64,000 nucleotides of DNA, taken from NCBI RefSeq assembly GCF_018224955.1, contig NZ_JAGTUU010000008.1, positions 62,001-126,000 of the forward strand, written 5' to 3'. Each line of letters opens with the position of its first letter. Position 1 is the first letter of the stretch. The position numbers and the translations under genes are program-made. Positions 47,267-55,850 of the stretch are shown piece by piece. The notes beneath the pieces are model-generated. The model had not been told where the DNA came from and did not search any database. It saw nothing but the letters and a program-made list of their open reading frames with translations. The stretch is from Thetidibacter halocola (lineage in GTDB: Bacteria; Pseudomonadota; Alphaproteobacteria; Rhodobacterales; Rhodobacteraceae).

Positions 47267-48958
47267 TCAACCACCAATCTCGTCGGAAAAGTGCTTCATC
47301 ACCAGCCGGATCGGGTTCGGCGCCGCCTGGCCCAGCCCGCAGATCGATGCATCGGCCATGACCGTACACAGGTCTTCCAGCAAGGGCTGATCCCAGCTGT
47401 CCGCCTGCATCAGCTTGACCGCCTTCTCGCAACCCGCGCGGCAGGGCGTGCATTGACCACAGCTTTCATCCTCAAAGAATTTCAGCATGTTGAGCGCCGC
47501 ATCTCGTGCACTGTCCTGGTCCGACAACACGACCACCGCCGCCGACCCGATGAAGGAGCCATGCGGTTGCAGCGTGTCGAAATCCAGCGGAATGTCATCC
47601 ATCGACGCGGGCAACAGACCCGAGGACGGACCGCCCGGCTGATAGGCCTTGAACACATGCCCGTCGAGCATTCCGCCTGCCGCCTCGATCACGTCGCGGA
47701 TGGTCGACCCGGCGGGCAGCAGGTGAACACCCGGCTTTCGCACCCGCCCCGAGACCGAGTAGGAGCGCAGGCCGCGACGCCCGTTCTTTTCGATCCCGTT
47801 CAGGATTTCAGGGCCTTCCCGGCAAACCCTCGCAACCCAGTAAAGCGTTTCGACATTGTGGACCAGCGTCGGGCGGCCAAACAGGCCGACCTGCGCGACA
47901 TAGGGCGGACGGTGGCGCGGCAGGCCGCGCTTGCCCTCGATCGACTCGATCATCGCGCTTTCCTCGCCGCAGATATAGGCGCCCGCGCCGCGGCGCAGGT
48001 CGATATAGCCCGGCTGCACGATCCCCGCAGCCTCGAGCGCGGCGATCTCGCGGCGCAGGATATCCAGCACGGCTGGATATTCGTCGCGCATGTAGATGAA
48101 CGCTGCGTCGGCCTCGACTGCCCAGGCCGCGATGAGCATTCCTTCAAGAAAGACATGAGGTTGCCGCTCGAGGTAGAAGCGATCTTTGAAGGTTCCAGGT
48201 TCACCCTCGTCGCCGTTCACCGCGAGGTAGCGCGGCCCTGCGTTCGACCGCACGAAACCCCATTTCTTCCCTGACGGGAAACCCGCGCCGCCAAGGCCGC
48301 GCAAGCCCGAGGACAGGACCGTTTCCTGCACCGCCTCCCAGTCGCCGCCCTCGCGCAGCGCCAGAAACCGGTCGTATCCGCCCGCGGCGCGATACGCCTC
48401 GAACGCCTCGTAATCCGGCACATGGGCATGGGTGTCGCCCGCCGCGATGGCCGCCTGCACCTTTTCGGGAGTCGCTTGGTCGATGTGGTTGTGGCCCAGT
48501 TCGAGAACCGGCGCCGTGTCGCAGCGGCCCATGCAGGGCGCGCGCAGGACACGCACCTGCGCCGGGTCCAGCCCCTGCTCCAACGCCTGCCGCAGTTGCG
48601 CCGCACCCGCCAGTTCGCAGGAAAGCGAATCGCAGACGCGGATGGTCAGGGCGGGCGGTGGAGCCTCACCCTCCTTCACGATGTCGAAATGGGCGTAGAA
48701 GCTGGCCACTTCCTGCACCTCGGCCATGGACAGGCGCATCTCTTCGGCCAGCGCGCGCAGATGGGCGGCCGAGAGGTGGCCATGGGCGTCCTGCACAAGG
48801 TGCAGGAACTCGATCAGCAGGTCGCGGCGGCGCGGCCGGTCGCCCAGCAGCGCCTGCACCTCTGCCAGCGCATTATCATCGAGTTGCCTGCCCTTGGGTG
48901 TCTTGCGCCCCTTGCCCGGCGCCTTTTTCCACACGCCCTTGCGTTCATCCAATGCCAT
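47267..48958 (-). CDS. NuoE-NuoF fusion (formate dehydrogenase/NADH-oxidoreductase diaphorase subunit)
   Basis: 563 residues. N-terminal NuoE-like thioredoxin fold with [2Fe-2S] cysteines (RVCDSLSCELAG and RAPCMGRCDTAP). NuoF region with GLRGLGGAGFPSGKKWGF (FMN/NAD) and the [4Fe-4S] cysteines CGQCTPCRAGCEK and ASICGLGQ. In NAD-dependent formate dehydrogenases this unit passes electrons to NAD. A catalytic alpha subunit should sit nearby but does not: ftsY follows and alkB lies divergent. ATG 48958 is chosen because the frame upstream lacks the family sequence. Confidence 0.88.
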   Translation of the reverse strand: MALDERKGVWKKAPGKGRKTPKGRQLDDNALAEVQALLGDRPRRRDLLIEFLHLVQDAHGHLSAAHLRALAEEMRLSMAEVQEVASFYAHFDIVKEGEAPPPALTIRVCDSLSCELAGAAQLRQALEQGLDPAQVRVLRAPCMGRCDTAPVLELGHNHIDQATPEKVQAAIAAGDTHAHVPDYEAFEAYRAAGGYDRFLALREGGDWEAVQETVLSSGLRGLGGAGFPSGKKWGFVRSNAGPRYLAVNGDEGEPGTFKDRFYLERQPHVFLEGMLIAAWAVEADAAFIYMRDEYPAVLDILRREIAALEAAGIVQPGYIDLRRGAGAYICGEESAMIESIEGKRGLPRHRPPYVAQVGLFGRPTLVHNVETLYWVARVCREGPEILNGIEKNGRRGLRSYSVSGRVRKPGVHLLPAGSTIRDVIEAAGGMLDGHVFKAYQPGGPSSGLLPASMDDIPLDFDTLQPHGSFIGSAAVVVLSDQDSARDAALNMLKFFEDESCGQCTPCRAGCEKAVKLMQADSWDQPLLEDLCTVMADASICGLGQAAPNPIRLVMKHFSDEIGG

Positions 48959-49125
48959 GCGCCGCCTCCTGATCGCTGTCGCCAAGATAGCGGTTACCTG
49001 ACCGGGGGCGAGACGGAAAACGACGCATATCCGTACGCCCGCGCCGCGAAAAGCCCGCGCTTTCGCCCGATGGGTGACGGATTGTTCCGATAGGGATAGC
49101 GTATCGGCCAAAAGGGGGCACGAGG

Positions 49126-50142
49126 ATGCTGCGGTTCACGGCGGTGACGGGGGCGATGGTGGCGCTGCTGGCGGCAGGGTTGCTCCTGGGCGGCGCCTGG
49201 GCTGCGCTGGCGCTGGCCTATATCACCGTCTTCACCTTCTTCATGGACAAGATCGCCGCACTGGCCGCGCCCGACCATCCGGGACAGGAGTTCCCGACCG
49301 GCGACGGGCTGTCGGTCGCGTTGTGGCTGGCGCAGTTTCCGCTGCTCTACGGGGGGATCGCGGTGCTGTCCGGTGATGCGCCACCGCTGGACAAGGCTCT
49401 GATCTTTGTCGCCTTGTCGCTGTTCCTGGGACAGGTCGGCAATTCCAACGCGCACGAGTTGATCCACCGCTCCAGCCGATGGCTGCGGCGGCTGGGCGTG
49501 GCGGTCTATTGCTCGATCCTTTTCGGGCACCACGCCAGCGCGCATGTCCGGGTGCATCACGTCCACGCCGCGACCGACCGCGACCCGAATTCGGCCCGGC
49601 TTGGCGAGGGGTTCTGGCGATTTGCCCTGCGCGCCTGGCACGGCGGCCTGGTCGAGGGATGGCGGGCCGAGACGCGGCTGCGGCAGGGGCGCGGGCTGCA
49701 TCCCTACTGGGTCTACGGCGCGGGGGCATTGGCCTCGGTCGGTCTGGCCGGGTTGATCGGCGGCGCAGCCGGACTGCTGTGGCTGCTGGCTCTGTCGGCC
49801 TATGCGCAGTTGCAACTGCTGCTGTCGGATTATGTCCAGCATTACGGACTGCGGCGGCGTCAGACGCCACGCGGCATAGAACCGGTCGGCCCGCAGCACA
49901 GCTGGAATGCGCCGCACGGCTTTTCCTCGGCCCTGATGCTGAACGCGCCGCGCCATTCGGACCACCACGCGCGCCCCGCCCGCCCCTATCCGGGCCTCGA
50001 ACTGGAACGCGGCGTCATGCCGATCCTGCCACATTCCCTGCCGGTGATGGCGGTTCTGGCCCTGGCGCCCCCGCTCTGGCGGCGGCTGATGGACCGGCGC
50101 GCGCGGAAATGGGCAGATCACGCCAAAGTTAACCAAGCCTGA
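49126..50142 (+). CDS. AlkB-type membrane hydroxylase (alkane 1-monooxygenase)
   Basis: 338 residues, several membrane helices. The diiron histidine boxes are HELIHRSSRW, FGHHASAHVRVHHVHAATD, a DYVQHYGLRR motif and NAPRHSDHHARPARPYP. It uses a rubredoxin partner to hydroxylate alkanes, or related fatty or isoprenoid chains. No rubredoxin gene is adjacent. Divergent from the diaphorase gene. Confidence 0.88.
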   Translation: MLRFTAVTGAMVALLAAGLLLGGAWAALALAYITVFTFFMDKIAALAAPDHPGQEFPTGDGLSVALWLAQFPLLYGGIAVLSGDAPPLDKALIFVALSLFLGQVGNSNAHELIHRSSRWLRRLGVAVYCSILFGHHASAHVRVHHVHAATDRDPNSARLGEGFWRFALRAWHGGLVEGWRAETRLRQGRGLHPYWVYGAGALASVGLAGLIGGAAGLLWLLALSAYAQLQLLLSDYVQHYGLRRRQTPRGIEPVGPQHSWNAPHGFSSALMLNAPRHSDHHARPARPYPGLELERGVMPILPHSLPVMAVLALAPPLWRRLMDRRARKWADHAKVNQA

Positions 50143-50156
50143 AAGCGCGGCCTTCT

Positions 50157-50181
50157 AGCCTGCCGGGGAATCTGGCAGGCT
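50157..50181 (+). promoter_or_regulatory. Hairpin that buries a ribosome-binding site
   Basis: AGCCTGCC-GGGGAATCT-GGCAGGCT, a perfect 8-bp stem ending 6 bases before the next ATG at 50188. The AGG of the probable ribosome-binding site (50177-50179) is inside the stem. Confidence 0.5.
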
Positions 50182-50187
50182 CTGCGC

Positions 50188-50586
50188 ATGAAACAGATGT
50201 TCGCCGCCGCCATCCTTGCCCTTGTCGCCGTTGCCGCCCAGGCCGCCGAACCGATGAGCGCGAAGGAATTCGAACGCTATGTGACGGGCAAGACGCTGTA
50301 TTACGGCCTGTCCGGCCAGGCCTACGGGGTCGAAGAATACCTGCCCGACCGCCAGGTGCGCTGGTCCTTCCTAGACGGCAAGTGCAAGGAAGGCTTCTGG
50401 TACGAGGAAGCCGGGCAGATCTGCTTTGTCTACGAGGACACACCCGACCCGCAATGCTGGACCTTCTACGCCGAGGGCGACAAGCTGCGCGCGGTCTTCC
50501 AGGACGATCCGGCCAGCACCGTCCTGTACGAGGCCAACCAGGACCGCAAACCGATGCTGTGCTACGGCCCCGACGTGGGCGTCTGA
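50188..50586 (+). CDS. Periplasmic hypothetical protein
   Basis: 132 residues. Signal peptide MKQMFAAAILALVAVAAQA; mature part has four cysteines (GKCKEGFW, QICFVYED, PQCWTFY, PMLCYGP), possibly two disulfides, and many Tyr/Trp. Family not recognised by me. It follows alkB by 45 bases and is convergent with a LysR gene. Confidence 0.75.
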   Translation: MKQMFAAAILALVAVAAQAAEPMSAKEFERYVTGKTLYYGLSGQAYGVEEYLPDRQVRWSFLDGKCKEGFWYEEAGQICFVYEDTPDPQCWTFYAEGDKLRAVFQDDPASTVLYEANQDRKPMLCYGPDVGV

Positions 50587-50593
50587 CGCGCGA

Positions 50594-51451
50594 TCAGGCC
50601 GCCGCAGCCACCGCCGCAAAACTCTGCCTCAAGGCGTCGCACACGGCCCCCACCAGCGCGGGCCGCGCCGTACCCGCATACAGGTTGATCTTCTGTTTGC
50701 CCAGGTCGGGCAAGGCAGGATCGTCCAGGTAGGCCAGTTGTGGCGCCGCGTGCCCCTCGAGGCTCGAGGTGATGCCCAGGTCGGCGCTGACCGTCGCCTC
50801 GACCGTGCGGTCATTGTCCGAATCCACCGCCATCTCCCAGTCGATGCCGGCCTCGTCCAACCGCCGCAGCGCCCCTTCGCGAAAGCCGCAGAGCCGGCAG
50901 AAGGCCAGCCGTAGCGGTCGCGCCCGCCACACCTGCCCGTCCGGTGCCCCGACCCAGCGCAACGGCACCTCGGCCAGGGTCTCGCCGCCCGGATCGACGC
51001 CGTCCTCGGTGGTCAGGATGATGTCGACCTCGCCGCGGGCGAACTGCGTCTTGAGTTCGCGGGTGTAGGAACTGATGAGCTGCACCTTGAGGCGCGGATG
51101 CGTGCGCCCCAGCTGTTGCAGGACGCGCGGGATCGCCGGATAGACGATGTCGGTCGGCACGCCCAGCACGATCTCACCCTCCCAGGACTGGTGGGTGAGA
51201 CGCAGATAGGCCTCGTCGTTCAGGGCGATGATCTTTTGCGCATAGTTCAGCAACTGCGCGCCCGCGGGTGTCAGCCGCACGCCGCGCCCCGAGCGTTCCA
51301 GCAGGCTCAGCTCCAGCGTCTCTTCCAGCCGCTTGATCTGCATTGAGACCGCCGATTGCGTCAGGTTCAGAAAGCCCGCCGCCCGCGTGACGCCGCCCGC
51401 TTCGGCGACCGCCACGAAAGAGCGCAGCGCGGTTATGTCGAGGTTCCTCAT
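50594..51451 (-). CDS. LysR family transcription regulator
   Basis: 285 residues. N-terminal helix-turn-helix (GGVTRAAGFLNLTQSAVSMQ, LEETLELSLLERSGRGVRLT) and C-terminal periplasmic-binding-like effector domain. ATG 51451; an ATG 14 codons earlier is less likely because it would run through a palindrome (CATCA-TCCG-TGATG) expected of the promoter. The divergent small DUF1127 gene may be its target. Confidence 0.88.
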   Translation of the reverse strand: MRNLDITALRSFVAVAEAGGVTRAAGFLNLTQSAVSMQIKRLEETLELSLLERSGRGVRLTPAGAQLLNYAQKIIALNDEAYLRLTHQSWEGEIVLGVPTDIVYPAIPRVLQQLGRTHPRLKVQLISSYTRELKTQFARGEVDIILTTEDGVDPGGETLAEVPLRWVGAPDGQVWRARPLRLAFCRLCGFREGALRRLDEAGIDWEMAVDSDNDRTVEATVSADLGITSSLEGHAAPQLAYLDDPALPDLGKQKINLYAGTARPALVGAVCDALRQSFAAVAAAA

Positions 51452-51572
51452 ATCATCATCCGTGATGAGATGGTTCAAAAACATTCGCTTCAAGTATGAC
51501 GCAGCGCAGCATATACATCAACATAGAAAATGGAACACGTCCCAAACATCAAGAATCGCGAAGGAACACATC

Positions 51573-51779
51573 ATGATCCGTGCTGAAACCGGCTTTTTCG
51601 CCCTGCAACCCCTGAACCTGCTGCATAGCCTGCATCGCTGGTCGGCCATCTATCGCCAGCGCCAGGCCCTGGCCCGGCTGGACGAGGCCGCCCTGCGCGA
51701 CATCGGCCTGACCCGCGACGAGGCGATGGCCGAGGCATCCCGGCCCATCTGGGACGCTCCGGACAATTGGCGTTTCTGA
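51573..51779 (+). CDS. DUF1127 small protein
   Basis: 68 residues, helical. Contains the YRQRQALARLDEAALRDIGL motif of DUF1127 proteins; some alphaproteobacterial members bind RNA or act in phosphate and stress control. AAGGA precedes the ATG. The gene is divergent from LysR, the usual setting for LysR target genes. Confidence 0.85.
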   Translation: MIRAETGFFALQPLNLLHSLHRWSAIYRQRQALARLDEAALRDIGLTRDEAMAEASRPIWDAPDNWRF

Positions 51780-51806
51780 AACACAGCTTTTCCTGACCGG
51801 AAGTCC

Positions 51807-51835
51807 TTGAAAAAGGCCTCCACCTTGCCAATATT
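51807..51835 (+). promoter_or_regulatory. Probable sigma-70 promoter of the Bax1-inhibitor gene
   Basis: TTGAAA (51807-51812), 17-base spacer, AATATT (51830-51835), leaving an untranslated leader of about 70 bases before the ATG at 51914. Confidence 0.55.
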
Positions 51836-51913
51836 CCATGCAGGGTCGTCGCGCATGCGCGCGTCGGGTCCGCGCGTGGCGCGGAGTTCAACAGGGTCTA
51901 TTCGGAGGCTTCA

Positions 51914-52699
51914 ATGGCTGAATACAATACGATCCGGGCGGCTGGCGTCTCCGGCGCACGCGCCGCCCAGATTGACGAGGGCCTGCGCGCCCACATGAAC
52001 AAGGTCTACGGCACGATGTCCGTGGGCACGCTGATCACCTTCGCCGCCGCCTGGGCGATTGCCGGGCTGGCGACGACGACGGACCCGGCGCAGGCCGCGG
52101 TGCAGATCGGTGCCGACCGTTACCTGACCGCACTGGGCCAGGCGATCTACATGTCGCCGCTCAAGTGGGTCATCATGCTGGCGCCGCTGGCCTTCATCTT
52201 CCTCGGCTTCGGTGCGGCGGTGAATCGCCTGTCCGCGGCCGGCGTTCAGACCATGTTCTACGGCTTTGCGGTCCTGATGGGCCTGTCGATCAGCTCGATC
52301 TTCATCACCTTCACCGGCTACTCGATCGCACAGGTGTTCCTGGTGACTTCGATCGCCTTCGCGGGCCTGTCGCTCTATGGCTACACGACCAAGAAGGACA
52401 TCTCGGGCTGGGGTTCGTTCCTGATCATGGGTGTGATCGGGCTGATCGCCGCCTCGCTGATCAACATCTTCCTCGGCTCGCCGGCCATTGCCTTTGCCGT
52501 GTCCATCCTGGGCGTGCTGATCTTCGCCGGCCTGACCGCCTATGACACGCAGCGCATCAAGTCCGAGTATATCGAGCATGCCGCGCATAGCGACCAGGAA
52601 TGGCTGGCCAAGGCCGCCATCATGGGCGCGCTGAGCCTCTACCTGGACTTCATCAACATGTTCATGATGCTGCTCCAGCTGCTGGGCAATCGGGAATAA
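51914..52699 (+). CDS. Bax1-inhibitor (YccA/UPF0005) family membrane protein
   Basis: 261 residues, seven membrane helices. Motifs LTAYDTQRIKSEYIEHA and ALSLYLDFINMFMMLLQLLG are typical. YccA in E. coli protects membrane proteins from FtsH digestion; animal relatives are calcium-leak channels. Terminated by a strong hairpin. Confidence 0.92.
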   Translation: MAEYNTIRAAGVSGARAAQIDEGLRAHMNKVYGTMSVGTLITFAAAWAIAGLATTTDPAQAAVQIGADRYLTALGQAIYMSPLKWVIMLAPLAFIFLGFGAAVNRLSAAGVQTMFYGFAVLMGLSISSIFITFTGYSIAQVFLVTSIAFAGLSLYGYTTKKDISGWGSFLIMGVIGLIAASLINIFLGSPAIAFAVSILGVLIFAGLTAYDTQRIKSEYIEHAAHSDQEWLAKAAIMGALSLYLDFINMFMMLLQLLGNRE

Positions 52700-52719
52700 T
52701 CCGGCCGCGCCGGAAGAAA

Positions 52720-52750
52720 CGGGGCCGGTCCGCAGGGACCGGCCCTTTTT
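52720..52750 (+). terminator. Rho-independent terminator of the Bax1-inhibitor gene
   Basis: GGGCCGGTCC and GGACCGGCCC form a perfect stem around GCAG-like loop, ending in TTTTT about 20 bases after the stop. Confidence 0.88.
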
Positions 52751-52767
52751 CATTGCTCACGCTCGGG

Positions 52768-53274
52768 TCAGAGTTGCGCCACCATGAACTCCGTTGGGAA
52801 CTCGATGCCGCCCGCCAGCGTGACCGCAACCGGACCCCGCCGGACAAAGCCCAGTGCCTCGTAGAACGGCACCGCGGTCAGGGTGCTCTGGCAATGCAGG
52901 GAAGTCATGCCACTGGCCCGCGCCTCGAGCAGCACATGCGCCATCAGCATCCGCCCCACGCCGCGTCTGCTGAACGCCGGATCGGTGGCGACATGGCGTA
53001 CATGGCCCACGCCGCGTTGTCCGGGCCGCCCTCCGGGCGCCTGCAACGACCAGCCCCCGGCACCGGCCAGCCGCCCGTCGGACGTTTCGACCACATGGAA
53101 CAAGCCCGATCGGATCAGCGCCGGCTGCGCCCGGGCCATCACCGGCAGCGCCATGACCAGCACCACGGGCGAATAGTCGGGCTCCAGCAGCATCCTGTAG
53201 CTGCGCTGGAACAACCGGTCGAGTGCGCCGATATCGGCCTCGGTCGCGCGGCGCAGCGTCAGGGTCTCGGTCAT
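52768..53274 (-). CDS. GNAT family N-acetyltransferase
   Basis: 168 residues. Acetyl-CoA motif HVATDPAFSRRGVGRMLMAH and a later TAVPFYEALGFVRRGPV. Start 53274 with GGAGGA before it. Unknown substrate; likely small molecule or protein amine. Convergent with the Bax1-inhibitor gene. Confidence 0.87.
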   Translation of the reverse strand: MTETLTLRRATEADIGALDRLFQRSYRMLLEPDYSPVVLVMALPVMARAQPALIRSGLFHVVETSDGRLAGAGGWSLQAPGGRPGQRGVGHVRHVATDPAFSRRGVGRMLMAHVLLEARASGMTSLHCQSTLTAVPFYEALGFVRRGPVAVTLAGGIEFPTEFMVAQL

Positions 53275-53325
53275 GGCGTCCTCCGTCGACGCGCCAGATA
53301 GCGCGCCGCGGGCCCGGGCCAACGC

Positions 53326-53351
53326 AAAAGGCCGCACCAGACGGCGCGGCC
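53326..53351 (-). terminator. Rho-independent terminator of rpmG
   Basis: On the minus strand GGCCGCGCC-GTCT-GGTGCGGCC (one G-T pair) is followed by TTTT, 27 bases after the rpmG stop. Confidence 0.78.
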
Positions 53352-53377
53352 CTGCCATTCCCGAAAAGGCCGCAAGA

Positions 53378-53545
53378 TTACTTGATCTTGCCTTCCTTGT
53401 ATTCGACATGCTTGCGCACGACGGGATCGTATTTCTTGATGCTCATCTTTTCCGTCATCGTGCGGGCGTTCTTCTTGGTCACGTAGAAGTGGCCCGTGCC
53501 CGCGGTCGAGTTCAGGCGGATCTTGATGGTCGTCGGTTTGGCCAT
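53378..53545 (-). CDS. rpmG: Ribosomal protein L33
   Basis: 55 residues. Starts [20 protein letters not shown] and ends [13 protein letters not shown]. Large ribosomal subunit protein. The four zinc-binding cysteines of the zinc form are absent, so this is the zinc-independent type. Monocistronic. Confidence 0.97.
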   Translation of the reverse strand: MAKPTTIKIRLNSTAGTGHFYVTKKNARTMTEKMSIKKYDPVVRKHVEYKEGKIK

Positions 53546-53654
53546 GGTTCGTCTCCTGCAACGGGCCACGCCCGCGGCGCATCCCGGAAAATCCTTGAAA
53601 CCCGCCTTTTACCCATCCGCGCCCCCGAGTCAACGGGGCGCGGGGCGGAATTTC

Positions 53655-54075
53655 GCGCGTGGAAGGCCTGTAAGCCGGATTCTGTTCCCCGGGGCTCGCG
53701 CCCCGGCTCGACGACCATTCCTCTGGGCCGACGGTTGCCCGCCGGCTCGTGCTGCCAACCCGGACCCCTCGGGCTGAAGCGGCCCTGCCCCGATATCCCG
53801 ATGCCCGGGAAACCCGGGCGGGATCAGGCGGGCGCGGGGTCCCTATTTGGCATTGCTCCCGGTGGGGCTTGCCATCACCGCCCTTGTTGCCAAGGCCGTG
53901 GTGGGCTCTTACCCCACCGTTTCACCCTGACCCCGGGACAAGCCCGGGGCGGTCTGTTCTCTGTGGCGCTTTCCGTCAGGTTGCCCTGCCCGGGAGTTAC
54001 CCGGCACCGGCGCTTCAGCGAGTCCGGACTTTCCTCGCAGGGTCGCCCCCGCGCGGCCGTCCGGCCTTCCACGCC
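53655..54075 (-). ncRNA. rnpB: RNase P RNA, bacterial class A
   Basis: On the minus strand the RNA opens with GCGTGGAAGGCC (54074-54063), which pairs with GGCCTTCCACGC at its 3' end (53668-53657) as helix P1. The universal core is present: GAGGAAAGTCCGGACTC, GGAAAGCGCCACAGAGAACA, GGTGAAACGGTGGGGTAAGA and ACAGAATCCGGCTTACAGGC. It cleaves 5' leaders from tRNA precursors. Length about 420 nt fits alphaproteobacteria. End positions are from the P1 pairing and promoter. Confidence 0.96.
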
Positions 54076-54080
54076 TGCCT

Positions 54081-54109
54081 GACATAGAAACCCGCGCGTC
54101 GCAGGTCAA
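54081..54109 (-). promoter_or_regulatory. Promoter of rnpB
   Basis: On the minus strand TTGACC (54109-54104), exactly 17 bases, TATGTC (54086-54081), then a start at about 54074 which is the first base of helix P1. Confidence 0.8.
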
Positions 54110-54211
54110 TGGGCGCACCGCCGCCACCGGCGCCCGCCCGAGGCGAAGGCCGCAAGGCCGCGCGCCGAGATTTCCTGCGCGCGGAACGCGCCCCTTTTTG
54201 AAAAACCCGGC

Positions 54212-54922
54212 TCAACGCAGGACGAGCGGCTCTGCCAGCCAGTCCCGCAACGCCTGCGCGGTCTCGTCGGGCGCCTCGAGGCTGGGATAGTGGCCTACCC
54301 CCGGCAGGACGCGCAGCACGGCGCCGGGAATCAGGTCGGCCATGAAACTGTGCCGCTTGACCGGCGACACCGGGTCGGCCTCGCCGCACAGCACCAGTGT
54401 CGGCACCGCCACCCGGCGCAGCGTGGCCTGCTGGTCGCGCCGCCGCTGCAAGGCGCGGCTCTGGCGGACATAGGCTTCGGGTCCCAGCCCCTGCGCCATG
54501 TCCTTGAGCAGAGCCATGATCTCGCCCCGCCAGCCGCTCTCGGCCACGGCATGCGGCGGGATGTCCTGCGCCAGCGCCTCGGCCAGCCGGCCGGTCCGGG
54601 CGCGGATGATGCGCGGATCGCGTTCGGCAGCCTGCTGCGGCGTCTCGGCCAGCGGATGCGTGCTGAGCAGTGCCAGCCGGCTGACCCGTTCGGGCGCGCG
54701 GCGCAGGATCTCCATCGCGACCGCGCCGCCCAGGCCATGTCCGGCCAAGGCAAACCGGCGCGGCATCGCATCCAGCAGTCCCGAGGCAATCTCCTCGATC
54801 CGTTCCCCCTCGGAGGTGGGCGCGACCAGGACGCCGCGCTCGCGCGACAGGTCGGCGATCTGCGGCCCGAACAGCCGCGCATCGCACATCAGCCCGGGAA
54901 GAAAGACCACCGTTTCAAGCAT
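54212..54922 (-). CDS. Alpha/beta hydrolase lacking the nucleophile serine
   Basis: 236 residues. Alpha/beta hydrolase with oxyanion-hole region VVFLPGLMCDARLF, Asp in LCGEADPVSP and His in GVGHYPSLEAP. The nucleophile elbow reads ALAGHGLGGAVA: residue 63 is Gly (GGC codon at 54736-54734) where Ser is expected. It may be an inactive or binding-only relative, or use another residue. A perfect hairpin lies 22 bases upstream of the start. Confidence 0.82.
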   Translation of the reverse strand: MLETVVFLPGLMCDARLFGPQIADLSRERGVLVAPTSEGERIEEIASGLLDAMPRRFALAGHGLGGAVAMEILRRAPERVSRLALLSTHPLAETPQQAAERDPRIIRARTGRLAEALAQDIPPHAVAESGWRGEIMALLKDMAQGLGPEAYVRQSRALQRRRDQQATLRRVAVPTLVLCGEADPVSPVKRHSFMADLIPGAVLRVLPGVGHYPSLEAPDETAQALRDWLAEPLVLR

Positions 54923-54944
54923 ACACCACGCACTGCCCCGTCTT

Positions 54945-54966
54945 GCCCCCTGTCACGGCAGGGGGC
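54945..54966 (-). terminator. Hairpin after the 55058 gene
   Basis: GCCCCCTG-TCACGG-CAGGGGGC, perfect 8 bp, about 90 bases after the hypothetical gene's stop. No T run. Confidence 0.4.
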
Positions 54967-55057
54967 CCTGCCTGCCTCGCGCTCGGTTATCGCCGAACTG
55001 ACCGGGGATGGAAAGCGGCGGCTGGCGGGATGCCGCCAACCGGGCAAGGCTGTGCGG

Positions 55058-55816
55058 TCAGATCCGGCCGTCGAGAATCAGCTCAGCCACGGTCATGTAG
55101 AGTGTCAGTTGCAGGTCCTTCCCGGCCTGGCGCTGCCCGGTGACAAGGGGCAGGTCGCTCCAGCCGCTTCCGGTCCAGTGCCTGCGCAGCAGGCCCAGCC
55201 CGGCCATCCCGCCCTCTTCGCGGACTGTGCGCGTCAGGCTGCGGCGCAGGTGATCGGGCAGGCGCGACAGGAACAGCCGCGCCTCGGCCTCTTCCTGGGC
55301 GGCATAGACCGCCGACAGGCACCGCCCCTCGGAATCCCACAGCAGCGCCTCCTGCATGTAGGGGTGGATTCGGTCGGTCCATCGCACCCGCCCGCCCTCG
55401 GCGCGGCGCAGGTAGCCACCCGCCAGCAGCGCGGCGCCGATCCGGGCGTGCATGGGCGGGACCGTGAACGGCGTCCGGTCATCGGGCAGGCTGCGCACAT
55501 GGCCGATCGCGTGCTCGACAAAGGCCTGAAGCACCTCCGAGAACTGGCCCGGCGTCAGGTCCAGCCGGGCGTCCAGATGGGCGCGCGCCGCCTCGCCGGT
55601 CAGCGCCACGACCCAGGTCCGCCGCCGTCCGGCGGGATTGAACAGGCCCAGCCCCTCGAGCGCGAGACAGGCGAGGTCTTGTGCCGCAAGACCCGACGCG
55701 TAAAGCGCCCCGTCCGCGAGTTCGGTCAGGTCGGCACACAGCGCCGCCGACAGGTAATCCGCCGCCTCGACCAGGATGCGGCGCTGCGGCAGGGTCAGCG
55801 CGCCGGTGTCCTGCAT
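55058..55816 (-). CDS. Hypothetical protein
   Basis: 252 residues, soluble, no family recognised. The N-terminal half is helical (LPQRRILVEAADYLSAALCA, SGLAAQDLACLALEGLGLFN) and the C-terminal half is mixed (HRLSPDD-like and DRIHPYMQEALLWD). AGGAG lies before ATG 55816; an ATG 6 codons earlier also exists. It neighbours a peptidase-like gene on the same strand, 34 bases upstream. Confidence 0.72.
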   Translation of the reverse strand: MQDTGALTLPQRRILVEAADYLSAALCADLTELADGALYASGLAAQDLACLALEGLGLFNPAGRRRTWVVALTGEAARAHLDARLDLTPGQFSEVLQAFVEHAIGHVRSLPDDRTPFTVPPMHARIGAALLAGGYLRRAEGGRVRWTDRIHPYMQEALLWDSEGRCLSAVYAAQEEAEARLFLSRLPDHLRRSLTRTVREEGGMAGLGLLRRHWTGSGWSDLPLVTGQRQAGKDLQLTLYMTVAELILDGRI

Positions 55817-55850
55817 GACCGTCTCCTGTCTCATTCCGCCCCCGTCCGCT

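Noticed and set aside
54120-54210. Possible fourth copy of the post-stop repeat after the 54212 gene
   Set aside because: G/C-rich and hairpin-containing but lacks the conserved C-rich block.
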